Shown: positions 5,354 through 14,238, counted from the first letter of the stretch. The stretch is 16,562 nucleotides of DNA from Paenibacillus sp. FSL H7-0331 (GCF_001956045.1 NZ_MRTH01000071.1:1-16562); one strand, 5' to 3'. Made by a program: numbers and translations. The notes: generated by a model from the sequence alone, not told the origin.

Positions 5354-8300
5354 ATGAAGAAAAGAATACCTAATGTGCTGATGTGTTTCTTGTTGTTGTT
5401 CCTTCCTGTGCTTCAGATGGCTGTAGGCGGGAGTTCAGCCCATGCGGCAACTGGAACGTGGACGGACATCACCGGTTCGGGAAGCTTTAGCTCTCCCTAT
5501 GGTGTAGCAGTAGTCAGTGACAATGTGTATATGACAGATATTATCGATAAGAAAATAAAAAAACTGTCGAATGGCAATGTGACGGACATCACCTATTCGG
5601 AAAGCTTTACTCGTCCCTTTGGCATAGCAGTAGACAATAGCGGCACTGTATATGCGACGGATAGTGACAATAGCAAAGTAAAAAAACTAACGAACGGAAG
5701 TAATAGTTGGACGGACATCACCGGTTCGGGAAGCTTTACTCTTCCCTTTGGCATAGCAGTAGACAATAGCGGCACTGTGTATGTTACGGACAATCAAGCT
5801 AACACAATTAAAAAACTGTCGAACGGTAATTGGATAGACATTACCTCTTCGGGAGGCTTTAGCTATCCCGGTGGCGTGGCTGTAGATAGTAGCGGCAATT
5901 TGTATGTGGTTGATTCTGGAAATCACAAGGTGAAAAAACTGCCGAACGGAAGTAATAGTTGGACGGACATCACCGGTTCGGCAAGCTTTGACAAATTACA
6001 AAACATAGCCGTAGACAGCAGCGGCAACGTGTATGTGACGGATTTTGGCGATAAGAAAATAAAAAAACTGTCGAACGGAAGTTGGACGGACATCACTGGT
6101 TCGGAAAGCTTTACTTCTCCCACTGGCATAGCCGTAGACAGCAGCGGCAATGTGTATGTGGCGGATGGCACTAAAATTAAAAAACTGTCAAGTGCCGATA
6201 CAATACCCTCTGGAATATTCGCATCCGCAGGAACTACTTCATCCCAAGGCAGTACCCCTGTTACGGTTGATGGGAATTTAACTATCAAATATACCGACAA
6301 TGGCGGTATAGTGCCAGGCGCTACGGTTGTCATAGACAATTTTAAAAGCGGAGATTCCTTGTCCGTCGATGAAACTGTGGCTGGAAGTGACGGCATTACG
6401 GTAGACAAAAGCAATGCCGCCAATGGGGTTTTAATACTAAAAAACAATGTTTCAGCAGCAAAATATCAAAATTTATTAAGAACCGTGAAGTATTCAACCA
6501 CATCTACTGATAAAAGTGACAGAACCATTGGTTTCTCAATGGGGCCCTATCTGTCTTACAGCGGGAACGGTCATTTCTACTATTATATCTCCCTGCCGAC
6601 TGCTCTTACGTGGAATCAAGCAGTGTCGGGTGCCAGTAGCCAATCCTTCCTCGGGCGGAAAGGCTACCTCGCAACCATAACAAGTCAAGGCGAAAATGAT
6701 TTCATCGCGCAAAAAACGCAGGGTGTTGGTTGGATTGGCGCAGAAGATATCGGGCGGAAAAACGGAGGATCTGTAACCAACAATCCGGCCGCCGGAGACT
6801 GGCGTTGGGTGACTGGCCCTGAAGGCTTGGAAAACAGCGGGAGCGGCAGACCGTTCTGGAACGGTTACAATCCGGGAAGTACAGTAGGTGCGTATGCGAA
6901 CTGGTTATCAGGAGAGCCAAATAACTACAATGGCTCCGAGCAAGTAGCCCATATTTATGGACCAGGGAGTAATTCGGGCAAATGGAACGATTACCCTTTT
7001 AGCAACAACGTTCAAGGCTACGTCCTCGAATTCGGCGGAATGCCGAATGATGACACCAGTATTCAAATAAGCACAACGAAGACAATTGTCGCACCTAAGA
7101 TCGCAGCTCCGGGCGGCGTAAGCGGCGGTCTGGTCTCGTGGGTTAATGTAGAGAAGAGCGCCGATAACCAAACGGCCGTCGGAAGCCTGAAGGATTTGGC
7201 AGATTCCGGCAGAACTTGGTCTCATCAGGCGGCAGGGACTATGCCGTATGCTGCGGCGGCGATCAATTTTAATGCCGGTATTCAAGCTACGGGGGTTAAC
7301 GGTTATTATAAGGGGGCTTCGTTTGGGACTGCTGATACGCAACGGGAAGTGTTTTCCGTGCAGACCAGCAAAATAACCGACACAGCCAATAGATTCCCAT
7401 GGGATTTCGGAGGTAACATTGCTTTACAGAATTCAACTTACGGCAACAAGGACGGCAACATTTTAACGCGCTTCGGGTCCGAGGTTATCCGATCTGTTGG
7501 AGTCGGCGGCATCGATCTGAAGAAACCTCGTTTGCTTGACGCGTCCGCGACAAATCAGGATTGGGCACTTTCAGTCGATGGCAATCCGTTGCTCCAAGCA
7601 ACGTCCAACAGCGTTAACTTTGTCCCTCCTGTTCCGAATTTCTATTACATCGGAGCCGGCCACTACAGCATATTCCAGGGTGATATTTCCGAAATTTTCG
7701 TATACAATCGCAAGTTGAGCGACCCTGAGAAGCTAAAAGTAAACAGCTATTTGGCTTTGAAATACGGCTTGACGCTAAATGGTGGCAAAACGGATTATAC
7801 AGCCAGCAATGGCTTAGACAAGATGTGGACGGCAGCCAACAATCAAGGCTACGGCAACCGGATTACCGGCATCGGTCGGGACGACGGCAGCGACTTGCTA
7901 CAAAAGCAGTCCAAATCGCAGGACCAGGGCGCGCTGGTGACGATCGCATTAGGTGATGCGGTTCAACCGTCCAATGCTGCCAATACCAATAAGATTAACG
8001 CTGATTCCTCGTTCCTTACATTCAGCGACAACGGCGCAACCGCCAACTATGAAACCAATGTGCCGGAAGCTCCAGGACATACGTTGAAGCAGTTGAACCG
8101 TGTGTTTAAGGTGGAAAAGTCGAATTGGCAGGACCGGAACATCACTTTGAAGCTGGATATGACGGCCGAAAATCCTTCCGTGCTGTACTATCTCATTATC
8201 GATGGGGTGAATTCGGGCATTACGCTGAATGCGGCGGGACAAGCTACTTTCGACAGCAGCAGGCTCGGCAACGGCTCCCTGTTCACCTTTGCGAAAGTGT

Positions 8301-10927
8301 ACAAAACCGTTCTTCAGACCAAACTGACTGGAATCAAAAGTTTGACGGAGGCCAACTATGCGCCGGAAAGTTGGGCAACGCTGCAAACCGCGCTGGCTAA
8401 CGCCAATGAGGTGTTGAACAATCCGGCTTCCACGCAGGTACAAGTCGATGCCGCCTTGGTCGCCTTGGAAACCGCACGGGCCAACTTGATCAGCGATGCT
8501 GACAAGCTGAAAGCCACTACGGACAAAATCCAAAACGAGATTACAATTGGCACCTTGATACCGGGCGATTATACGATTAGCAGCTGGGCTAATTTGACCA
8601 AGGCGCGGGACGAAGCGAAAGCTTTACTTAACCGCTCGCCGCAAGCTACTCCAGTTGAGCTCGGACAAGCACTATCCGCTCTGGAATTCGCGCGGGGCAC
8701 TATGGTCGACTTGAGCAAGCTGCGTGCTAAACAAGCAGAGATTGTCGCGGAAAACTTGAATCCAGCAACCTATTCGCCAATTAGCTGGCAAGCGTTGCAA
8801 CAAGCATTAAACGAGGCACAAGCTGTACTAGCCAGACCTGATGTGACTCAAGCCGAGGTCGATGCGGCAAAGTCCGCGTTGGAAAAGGCAAGAGCTGCTT
8901 TGGTTCCAGAGGTTGCTGTTACTGGCGGAATGATGTATGAAGATAAAACCTATCCTACACAAGCAACGATCACGGTGGCTGGCGTTACAGGCAGTGTAAA
9001 TCAATACACCGGCAAATACGTTGTAAAAGGTGTGACGGTAGGGGTATATCCAGCAAGTATTACGATTACGAACCCTGACAATGCAGCACTTAACGCAACA
9101 TTTACGGCTATTGCTACCGTAGATGACAAAGGCAACGTCACATTTGGGCCATTTACGCCAAATGTCGGAACACCAGCGGGAATGAGCGTTACAAGCGATG
9201 AAAAGGGAACCATTATTGTGCATCCTTCGACCGCTGTTTCAAAGGTGTCCAGTGATATGGTAGCTGCTGTCAATACGAATACATTAGAGGCTTTAAAAGC
9301 AGCACATGATGAATTTACTGCTCTCACACCGGAAGAACAATTGCAAATTAGCAGGACAACGGTGGAGAATTTATCGAATGCGATATTGAATTTGCTCCAG
9401 GCTTCGTTAAAGATTAGCAGTGCCGTAAGTGGTGTTGTAGACCCTTCTACCACAAGAAATCAATTGGATAATCAAAAGGTTATGCTGCTTACACCTGCAG
9501 AAATTGCTCAGGTCCTGAATGGCCAATCTTTGAATGTCACTCTTAATCTGAATGCGACAGATGTGTCTAATAGCACAACTCAAGGAGTATTAGATGACAA
9601 AAGCTTAATTAATACCCTTGTTGCCCCAAGTGCGGCTAACATTGGCTTTATGTATGATATTAACATTACCAAAAAAGTAGATGTACTAAACAGCAGTGGT
9701 GCAGTGATCAATGCAGGCGCTTCTCAGCTTGTGCCTGTAGTACCGGTGCCGATTAGTATTACACTGACCATTCCAACAAATCTGCTGGGTTATAAGTATT
9801 TCGCTATTGTGAGAGTTCATAATGGGCGTACGGAATTCATTCCAGCCTCTGTCAATGGAACAACGGTAACGTTCTCCTCTACCAAGTTTTCGACTTATGC
9901 TTTGGTTTACTCAAACCAAATGATATTTGCGGATAACTTGCCGGGCTCAGGACCTTCACTGCCATCAGACAATAATAATGATAGTGGGAGCGGCGGAAGT
10001 GGAGGCGGCGGCGGCGGTAGCACCGTGAGTTCCACTGTCACGATTGATGATGTGGCAGGCGGAAAAGTTACTGTAGATAATCCTAACGCTGCAGTCGGAG
10101 CAACCGTGACCCTTACTGTTACACCTGATGCTGGATATACACTGGACAAGTTATCAATTACAGATGATAAAGGTAATGTAATCAGCTATACAAGCCTTGG
10201 TAACGGTACTTATACGTATATCCAACCGAACGGCACAGTTAAGATTAACGCTACGTTCAAGGCTACGCCAGCATCGGCTACTGATACGGGAGTATTCAAG
10301 TTGCTAAATACGATGGAACATTTAGTATATTTAAATGGTTATGAGGATGGAACCTTTAGGTCTGATGCCTCAGTAACCCGTGCTGAAGTAGCTCAGATGT
10401 TCTATAATCTTCTAAAAAATCAGGATGTAAATACTTCAGGAGTGCACTTTGCTGATGTACCTGAAAATGCTTGGTATGCAAAAGCTGTGAATACCTTAGC
10501 TAGCCTCGGTATTATTAACGGCTATGAAGATGGCTCCTTCGCACCTAATAAGGCCATTACTCGTGCAGAGTTTACAATTATAGCAGTAAGCTTTTCGAAT
10601 AAAGCTGTAGGCAATAAGACCTTTACGGATGTATTGAAAACCCATTGGGCATATTCCAGCATAGCAACTTCAGCGGAATATGGATGGGTAAATGGCTATC
10701 CGGACGGCACCTTTGAATCGGATAAAACCATCACTCGTGCAGAGTCTGCTACGATTGTAAACAGAATGCTTAATCGTCAGCCTGACAGGAAAACCATCGA
10801 TGCGTCTACCAGCATCAAAGTTTTCAAAGACGTTTCAAATGGCTTCTGGGCATACTATGACATCATGGAAGCAACCAATGCCCATCAATACGAAAAATCA
10901 AACGGTATGGAAATTTGGTTACCGTAA
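5354..10927 (+). CDS. Giant SLH-anchored surface protein: NHL propeller, C-type lectin, LamG-like, FIVAR
   Basis: 1857 residues, secreted. A signal peptide (1-31) ends at AHA. Six NHL-like repeats (about 36-281) share W.DITGS..F..P.GIAVD..GNVYV.D....KIKKLSNG and suit a six-bladed propeller. A beta-domain follows (283-393), then a C-type lectin domain (about 403-564) with WIGAED, the calcium/sugar motif EPN and WND. After it come a LamG/concanavalin-like region (586-796), a region with SYLALKYGLTL and GIGRDDGSDLLQKQSKS (to about 986), three FIVAR repeats (986-1186), beta-rich segments, a Gly/Ser linker near 9990-10020, an InlB-repeat-like domain and three SLH repeats with TRAE motifs (1646-1850). 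SLH repeats bind pyruvylated secondary cell-wall polymer. The likely role is carbohydrate or surface recognition at the cell wall. The ATG at 5354 fits the signal peptide; a TTG at 5339 with GAGAGG at 5322-5327, and an ATG at 5306, are alternatives. A terminator follows. Confidence 0.92.
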   Translation: MKKRIPNVLMCFLLLFLPVLQMAVGGSSAHAATGTWTDITGSGSFSSPYGVAVVSDNVYMTDIIDKKIKKLSNGNVTDITYSESFTRPFGIAVDNSGTVYATDSDNSKVKKLTNGSNSWTDITGSGSFTLPFGIAVDNSGTVYVTDNQANTIKKLSNGNWIDITSSGGFSYPGGVAVDSSGNLYVVDSGNHKVKKLPNGSNSWTDITGSASFDKLQNIAVDSSGNVYVTDFGDKKIKKLSNGSWTDITGSESFTSPTGIAVDSSGNVYVADGTKIKKLSSADTIPSGIFASAGTTSSQGSTPVTVDGNLTIKYTDNGGIVPGATVVIDNFKSGDSLSVDETVAGSDGITVDKSNAANGVLILKNNVSAAKYQNLLRTVKYSTTSTDKSDRTIGFSMGPYLSYSGNGHFYYYISLPTALTWNQAVSGASSQSFLGRKGYLATITSQGENDFIAQKTQGVGWIGAEDIGRKNGGSVTNNPAAGDWRWVTGPEGLENSGSGRPFWNGYNPGSTVGAYANWLSGEPNNYNGSEQVAHIYGPGSNSGKWNDYPFSNNVQGYVLEFGGMPNDDTSIQISTTKTIVAPKIAAPGGVSGGLVSWVNVEKSADNQTAVGSLKDLADSGRTWSHQAAGTMPYAAAAINFNAGIQATGVNGYYKGASFGTADTQREVFSVQTSKITDTANRFPWDFGGNIALQNSTYGNKDGNILTRFGSEVIRSVGVGGIDLKKPRLLDASATNQDWALSVDGNPLLQATSNSVNFVPPVPNFYYIGAGHYSIFQGDISEIFVYNRKLSDPEKLKVNSYLALKYGLTLNGGKTDYTASNGLDKMWTAANNQGYGNRITGIGRDDGSDLLQKQSKSQDQGALVTIALGDAVQPSNAANTNKINADSSFLTFSDNGATANYETNVPEAPGHTLKQLNRVFKVEKSNWQDRNITLKLDMTAENPSVLYYLIIDGVNSGITLNAAGQATFDSSRLGNGSLFTFAKVYKTVLQTKLTGIKSLTEANYAPESWATLQTALANANEVLNNPASTQVQVDAALVALETARANLISDADKLKATTDKIQNEITIGTLIPGDYTISSWANLTKARDEAKALLNRSPQATPVELGQALSALEFARGTMVDLSKLRAKQAEIVAENLNPATYSPISWQALQQALNEAQAVLARPDVTQAEVDAAKSALEKARAALVPEVAVTGGMMYEDKTYPTQATITVAGVTGSVNQYTGKYVVKGVTVGVYPASITITNPDNAALNATFTAIATVDDKGNVTFGPFTPNVGTPAGMSVTSDEKGTIIVHPSTAVSKVSSDMVAAVNTNTLEALKAAHDEFTALTPEEQLQISRTTVENLSNAILNLLQASLKISSAVSGVVDPSTTRNQLDNQKVMLLTPAEIAQVLNGQSLNVTLNLNATDVSNSTTQGVLDDKSLINTLVAPSAANIGFMYDINITKKVDVLNSSGAVINAGASQLVPVVPVPISITLTIPTNLLGYKYFAIVRVHNGRTEFIPASVNGTTVTFSSTKFSTYALVYSNQMIFADNLPGSGPSLPSDNNNDSGSGGSGGGGGGSTVSSTVTIDDVAGGKVTVDNPNAAVGATVTLTVTPDAGYTLDKLSITDDKGNVISYTSLGNGTYTYIQPNGTVKINATFKATPASATDTGVFKLLNTMEHLVYLNGYEDGTFRSDASVTRAEVAQMFYNLLKNQDVNTSGVHFADVPENAWYAKAVNTLASLGIINGYEDGSFAPNKAITRAEFTIIAVSFSNKAVGNKTFTDVLKTHWAYSSIATSAEYGWVNGYPDGTFESDKTITRAESATIVNRMLNRQPDRKTIDASTSIKVFKDVSNGFWAYYDIMEATNAHQYEKSNGMEIWLP
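5459..6195 (+). repeat. Six tandem DNA repeats encoding the NHL propeller
   Basis: Units begin at 5459, 5579, 5708, 5831, 5960 and 6083, so lengths are 120-129 bp and always multiples of three. The block ACGGACATCACCGGTTCGG or a near match opens most units, and TAGACA/GTAGACAGCAGCGGCAA and AAAAAACTGTCGAACGG recur inside. Such in-frame, near-identical repeats can expand or contract without breaking the protein. Confidence 0.85.
6300..6470 (+). repeat. Donor-like copy of the duplicated beta-domain segment
   Basis: This part of the intact surface gene matches the truncated copy at about 5118-5290 in the same orientation, roughly 1.18 kb apart. Shared runs include GACGTT-like starts, AAAAG.GGAGATTC.TTGTCC, GATGAAACTGTGG and TTTCAGCAGCA. 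The pair forms a direct repeat that could support deletion or exchange of the sequence between. Confidence 0.7.
10024..10900 (+). other. Wall-anchor module: InlB-like repeat plus three SLH repeats
   Basis: Part of the surface gene. The first SLH unit keeps YLNGYEDGTFRSDASVTRAE but lacks the usual F.DV..HWA opening, having KLLNTMEHLV instead. The second has FADVPENAWYAKAVNTLA, GIINGYEDGSF and ITRAEF. The third has FTDVLKTHWAYSSI, GWVNGYPDGTF and ITRAES. A tail with WAYYDIMEATNAHQY closes the protein, a typical end for Paenibacillaceae SLH proteins. Confidence 0.85.
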
Positions 10928-10955
10928 CAAAACGCCATTGATTTAGTAACAAAAC
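10924..10955 (+). repeat. Pair of GTAACAAAAC direct repeats at the surface-gene stop
   Basis: GTAACAAAAC occurs at 10924-10933, containing the TAA stop, and again at 10946-10955. The copies start 22 bases apart, just before the terminator. No function is evident; it may mark a small duplication or junction. Confidence 0.4.
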
Positions 10956-10956
10956 A

Positions 10957-10998
10957 AGAAAGCCCGCCAATGTTTCGAATATTGGTGGGCTTTCTTTA
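10957..10998 (+). terminator. Strong intrinsic terminator after the surface-protein gene
   Basis: A 15-bp stem, AGAAAGCCCGCCAAT (10957-10971) and ATTGGTGGGCTTTCT (10981-10995), has one G-T pair and a 9-base loop, and is followed by TT. The A-rich upstream and T-rich downstream flanks could allow termination in both directions. It separates the surface gene from the kinase, so the kinase needs its own promoter or read-through. Confidence 0.85.
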
Positions 10999-11043
10999 CA
11001 TTCCATTGCGACAGAAGGAATTCATGCTGTTCTTGTCGAAAAT

Positions 11044-11112
11044 ATGAACTCCAGCATTTGCAAGCAGATGGTGGGGTTGCTCGGCGAAATGTTGGGAGTG
11101 AGCTCTGAATGA
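11044..11112 (+). pseudogene. 22-codon remnant of a histidine-kinase ATP-binding domain, overlapping the next start
   Basis: The frame reads MNSSICKQMVGLLGEMLG then VSSE and stop. It matches the G2-box region of the kinase just downstream (LSICKQLVELHGEALEVSS, DNA 12990-13046): 43 of 57 bases are the same by my count, including an unbroken 15-base run at the start, and the frame is kept. Its TGA (11110-11112) overlaps the kinase ATG in an ATGA junction, and the kinase ribosome site GGGAGTG (11094-11100) lies inside it. It could be the tail of a lost upstream kinase gene or a partial duplication. Translation would couple to the kinase if it has its own ribosome site, which is not evident. Confidence 0.55.
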
Positions 11113-14100
11113 CACGGTTAAAAAACAAAACTGCCCTGAAATATACTGCGACGTTCATCCTATTTCTCTCTATACTTCTCGGAATCCGGTGGCTTTGGTC
11201 CGGGATTTTTCCTGCGCCTGAACATCCGAGAGCGGTTCAAGGCGTGCTCGATCTGCGTGACTGGGACTTCGCAAGCTCCCGTTCCATTACGTTGAAAGGC
11301 GAGTGGGATTTTTATCCAGAAGCCTTCATCACGCATGAAGACAAACGTTCGCAATCCCTTGACAAGCGTTATATTCAGGTTCCTGGAGATTGGCGAAGCG
11401 CCATGCCGGAAGGGTCAAAGTCGTCGTTCGGATATGGGACGTATCGGCTGCGCATTCTTGTCGATCCTTTGCCGCAACAGACTTTCGAATTCTGGATTCA
11501 GGAAATTCAAGCCTCTTCAGTTGTTGAATTCAACGGTCAGATAGCAGGAGTCGGCCAACCGACTGAGCAAGCGAAAACGTATACGCCCCGCCGGATTTCT
11601 TATACCCCGCTCTATAAGGCAAACGGAGTGAGTGAGATCGAGCTGCTTGTACGCGTTGCTAATTTCGAAAATCCGTTTAACGGTGGCATTGTCAGGGACA
11701 TCCGCTTCGGGTCGGATGCGGCCATCGATACCGAACGCTGGAGCTCCATTGGCTTTCAGGTTGTGACATTCATGATACTGATGTTGTATGGCTTGTATGC
11801 CTTGATGTTATACGTGTTCAATCGGCAAAAATCGTTTCTTGTCTTCTTCATGCTGCTTCTGGTCTCCGGTCTTTCGATTGTGTCCGATAACGACAGCCTC
11901 CTGCTGGTATGCATGCCATTCATCAGCTATGCATGGGCGATGAAAATCAAGTTGCTCTCGTACACGTCGATCCCCTTTTTTTTCCTGCTGATGGTCGCAA
12001 TATTTGCCAAGCTCCGAACCAACACGGTTTGGTTTCGTACGTACGCGGTTGTTTTCGTGTTCTATTCGGGGGTTGTGGCGGTCATGCCGCCGCCGCTCAT
12101 TTACTATACGATTGAAGCTAACGTATTCAGACTTCTTTATTGGTTCCCAATGGCCTGGGGTATCTATCTGATCGGCAAAATGATAGCCAGAAATCAGCCT
12201 GGCGCTACCTTTCTGCTGCTTGCCGCCACGAGTATGTTATCCAGCTCCGCATGGGGATTGCTTAATCCTCGCTCGGTAATAACGGGTGTCTACTACCCGT
12301 TTGACGTGCTGGCGGCTATCATCAGTTTTTCCGCTTACTGGTTTAAGCAGTATTTTCGCAATTCCGAAGAAAACGCCAAGCTGAACGAGCAGTTAAGGAT
12401 GGCAGACAAACTGAAGGACGATTTTCTGGCGAACACATCCCATGAATTGCGCAATCCGCTGCACGGAATGTTGAATATGGCGCAAACGGTTCTTGACATC
12501 GAAAAACATGCGCTGAGCGATAAGAGCGCCAGAAATTTGGAGTTGATGATCACCGTCGGCCGGCGCATGTCGTTTATGTTAAATGACCTGCTCGATTTGA
12601 CGCGTCTCAAGGAGGGCATCGTCCGCCTGCAGGTGCAAAGCGTTCAGGTGCAAGCGGTCGCTTCCGGCGTATTCGACATACTTCGCTTCATGACCGACGG
12701 CAAACCGATCCGGCTGGTTAGCGAGATACCGAATGAATTTCCTCCTGTGATGGCCGATGAAAACCGACTCGTTCAAATTTTGTTCAATCTGGTTCACAAT
12801 GCGATCAAATTTACTAACGAAGGGACAATCACCATCCGAGCGGGCGTTAAGGGCGGGAAAGCGTACGTTAGCGTTGCAGATACAGGTGTCGGCATGGACG
12901 CGGAAACGCTGCAAAGAATCTTTAAATCGTACGAGCAAGGCGACTCCGGCATAACGGCGGCTCCCAGCGGCGGCCTCGGTCTCGGCCTCAGCATTTGCAA
13001 GCAGCTCGTCGAGCTGCACGGCGAAGCGCTGGAGGTCAGCTCTGCCCCCGGCGAAGGCGCGGTATTCACATTTGCTTTGGCACTGTCCGATTCGTTGTCC
13101 GTTCAACCGGAAATGAAAGCTGCGCCGGCTCTATTAGCCACTTATATGGAAACAGGCGCTGCCGGCTCGAATGTTCAATACGACGAAGATACGGATACGC
13201 CAAGTTCCGACTCTACAGATAGACCGATCGTATTGGCTGTGGACGACGATCCGCTTAACCTGAAAGTAATGGAGGACATTTTAGCTGCGCATAACTTCGA
13301 TATCGTTGCGGTTACGAGTGGCAAGGAAGCATTGTCCCAACTGAAAACAAGAGAGTGGGATCTGGTCATTGCCGACGTCATGATGCCTCATATATCTGGA
13401 TATGAGTTAACGCGCGCCATCCGCAAGCGCTATTCGAGCTCGGAGCTGCCCATTCTGCTTCTGACCGCACGCAACAAGTCTGAAGATATTGCCGCAGGAT
13501 TTTTGGCGGGTGCCAACGATTACGTAGTAAAGCCTGCAGATACGATGGAATTGATAGCTCGAGTGCGGGCACTAACCGATGTGCGCCGTTCGATGCGCGA
13601 ACGGCTGCGTATGGAGGCGGCCTGGCTGCAGGCGCAAATACAGCCGCACTTTTTATTCAACGCGCTCAATGCGATCGCTGCGCTCAGTGACATCAATCTG
13701 AACAGAATGCGCCTTTTGATCGATGAGTTCGGCAATTATTTGCGGGCGAGCTTCAATTTTACAAATTCCGAACGGCTTGTTCCGCTTGAGCAGGAACTGG
13801 CTCTCGTCCGTTCATATTTGTATATCGAGAAAGAACGCTTCGATGAAAATTTGGAAATTGTTTGGGAAATAGAGGCGAGCATAATGCTGAAGATACCCCC
13901 GCTTTCCATTCAGCCGCTCGTGGAAAACGCCGTGCGGCACGGAATAACGGGGCGAACGTTGGGAGGAAGGATCCTTATTCAAATTACCGAATATGAAGAC
14001 CACATAGAGGCAATTATTTCCGATAACGGTGTGGGAATGGACGAAGCAACGATGCAGCGATTATTACACAGACGTTCGGAGGACAGGCAGGGAGTCGGTC

Positions 14101-14204
14101 TGTTTAATGTCGACTGGCGGCTGAAACAAATGTACGGGAATGGATTGAAAATTCATAGTTATCCGGATCAAGGCACGACCGTTTCCTTTGTTGTGCCGAA
14201 GTGA
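11109..14204 (+). CDS. Membrane hybrid histidine kinase with two kinase cores and an internal receiver
   Basis: 1031 residues. A membrane helix (about 10-33) precedes an extracellular beta domain (40-205) of the 7TMR-DISM kind with LDLRDWDF, LKGEWDFYP and YGTYRLRI. Seven or so membrane helices follow (214-413). The first kinase core has H445 in SHELRNPLHG, N560/N564, G1 VADTGVGMD (589-597) and G2 GLGLGLS (622-628). A receiver (705-825) has D712-D714, phospho-acceptor D756, T786 and K808. The second core is LytS-like (His_kinase plus ATPase), with H847 in QIQPHFLFN, N940 in LVENAVRHGI and SDNGVGMD (971-978). All key residues are present. The likely role is sensing an outside ligand and phosphorylating the SARP regulator at 3476. 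GGGAGTG lies 8 bases before the ATG. The sample 12901-12960 is 53% GC, unlike the AT-rich genes to the right. Confidence 0.93.
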   Translation: MTRLKNKTALKYTATFILFLSILLGIRWLWSGIFPAPEHPRAVQGVLDLRDWDFASSRSITLKGEWDFYPEAFITHEDKRSQSLDKRYIQVPGDWRSAMPEGSKSSFGYGTYRLRILVDPLPQQTFEFWIQEIQASSVVEFNGQIAGVGQPTEQAKTYTPRRISYTPLYKANGVSEIELLVRVANFENPFNGGIVRDIRFGSDAAIDTERWSSIGFQVVTFMILMLYGLYALMLYVFNRQKSFLVFFMLLLVSGLSIVSDNDSLLLVCMPFISYAWAMKIKLLSYTSIPFFFLLMVAIFAKLRTNTVWFRTYAVVFVFYSGVVAVMPPPLIYYTIEANVFRLLYWFPMAWGIYLIGKMIARNQPGATFLLLAATSMLSSSAWGLLNPRSVITGVYYPFDVLAAIISFSAYWFKQYFRNSEENAKLNEQLRMADKLKDDFLANTSHELRNPLHGMLNMAQTVLDIEKHALSDKSARNLELMITVGRRMSFMLNDLLDLTRLKEGIVRLQVQSVQVQAVASGVFDILRFMTDGKPIRLVSEIPNEFPPVMADENRLVQILFNLVHNAIKFTNEGTITIRAGVKGGKAYVSVADTGVGMDAETLQRIFKSYEQGDSGITAAPSGGLGLGLSICKQLVELHGEALEVSSAPGEGAVFTFALALSDSLSVQPEMKAAPALLATYMETGAAGSNVQYDEDTDTPSSDSTDRPIVLAVDDDPLNLKVMEDILAAHNFDIVAVTSGKEALSQLKTREWDLVIADVMMPHISGYELTRAIRKRYSSSELPILLLTARNKSEDIAAGFLAGANDYVVKPADTMELIARVRALTDVRRSMRERLRMEAAWLQAQIQPHFLFNALNAIAALSDINLNRMRLLIDEFGNYLRASFNFTNSERLVPLEQELALVRSYLYIEKERFDENLEIVWEIEASIMLKIPPLSIQPLVENAVRHGITGRTLGGRILIQITEYEDHIEAIISDNGVGMDEATMQRLLHRRSEDRQGVGLFNVDWRLKQMYGNGLKIHSYPDQGTTVSFVVPK

Positions 14205-14238
14205 TTGATTAAGGCTCGACAACCACCATGTAGCGTCA

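Noticed and set aside
5459..6195. Regular repeats considered as a CRISPR array
   Set aside because: Units are contiguous, coding, and 120-129 bp with no spacer structure; they encode NHL blades.
5923..6447. Minus-strand open frame of 174 codons opposite the propeller and beta-domain
   Set aside because: Its repeats mirror the plus-strand tandem repeats; no start signals.
7949..8533. Minus-strand open frame of 194 codons opposite the surface gene
   Set aside because: Shadow of the intact surface gene, no ribosome site or recognised product.
12579..13106. Minus-strand open frame of 175 codons opposite the kinase
   Set aside because: Long only because of GC-richer codons in the kinase; the sense frame contains all kinase motifs.
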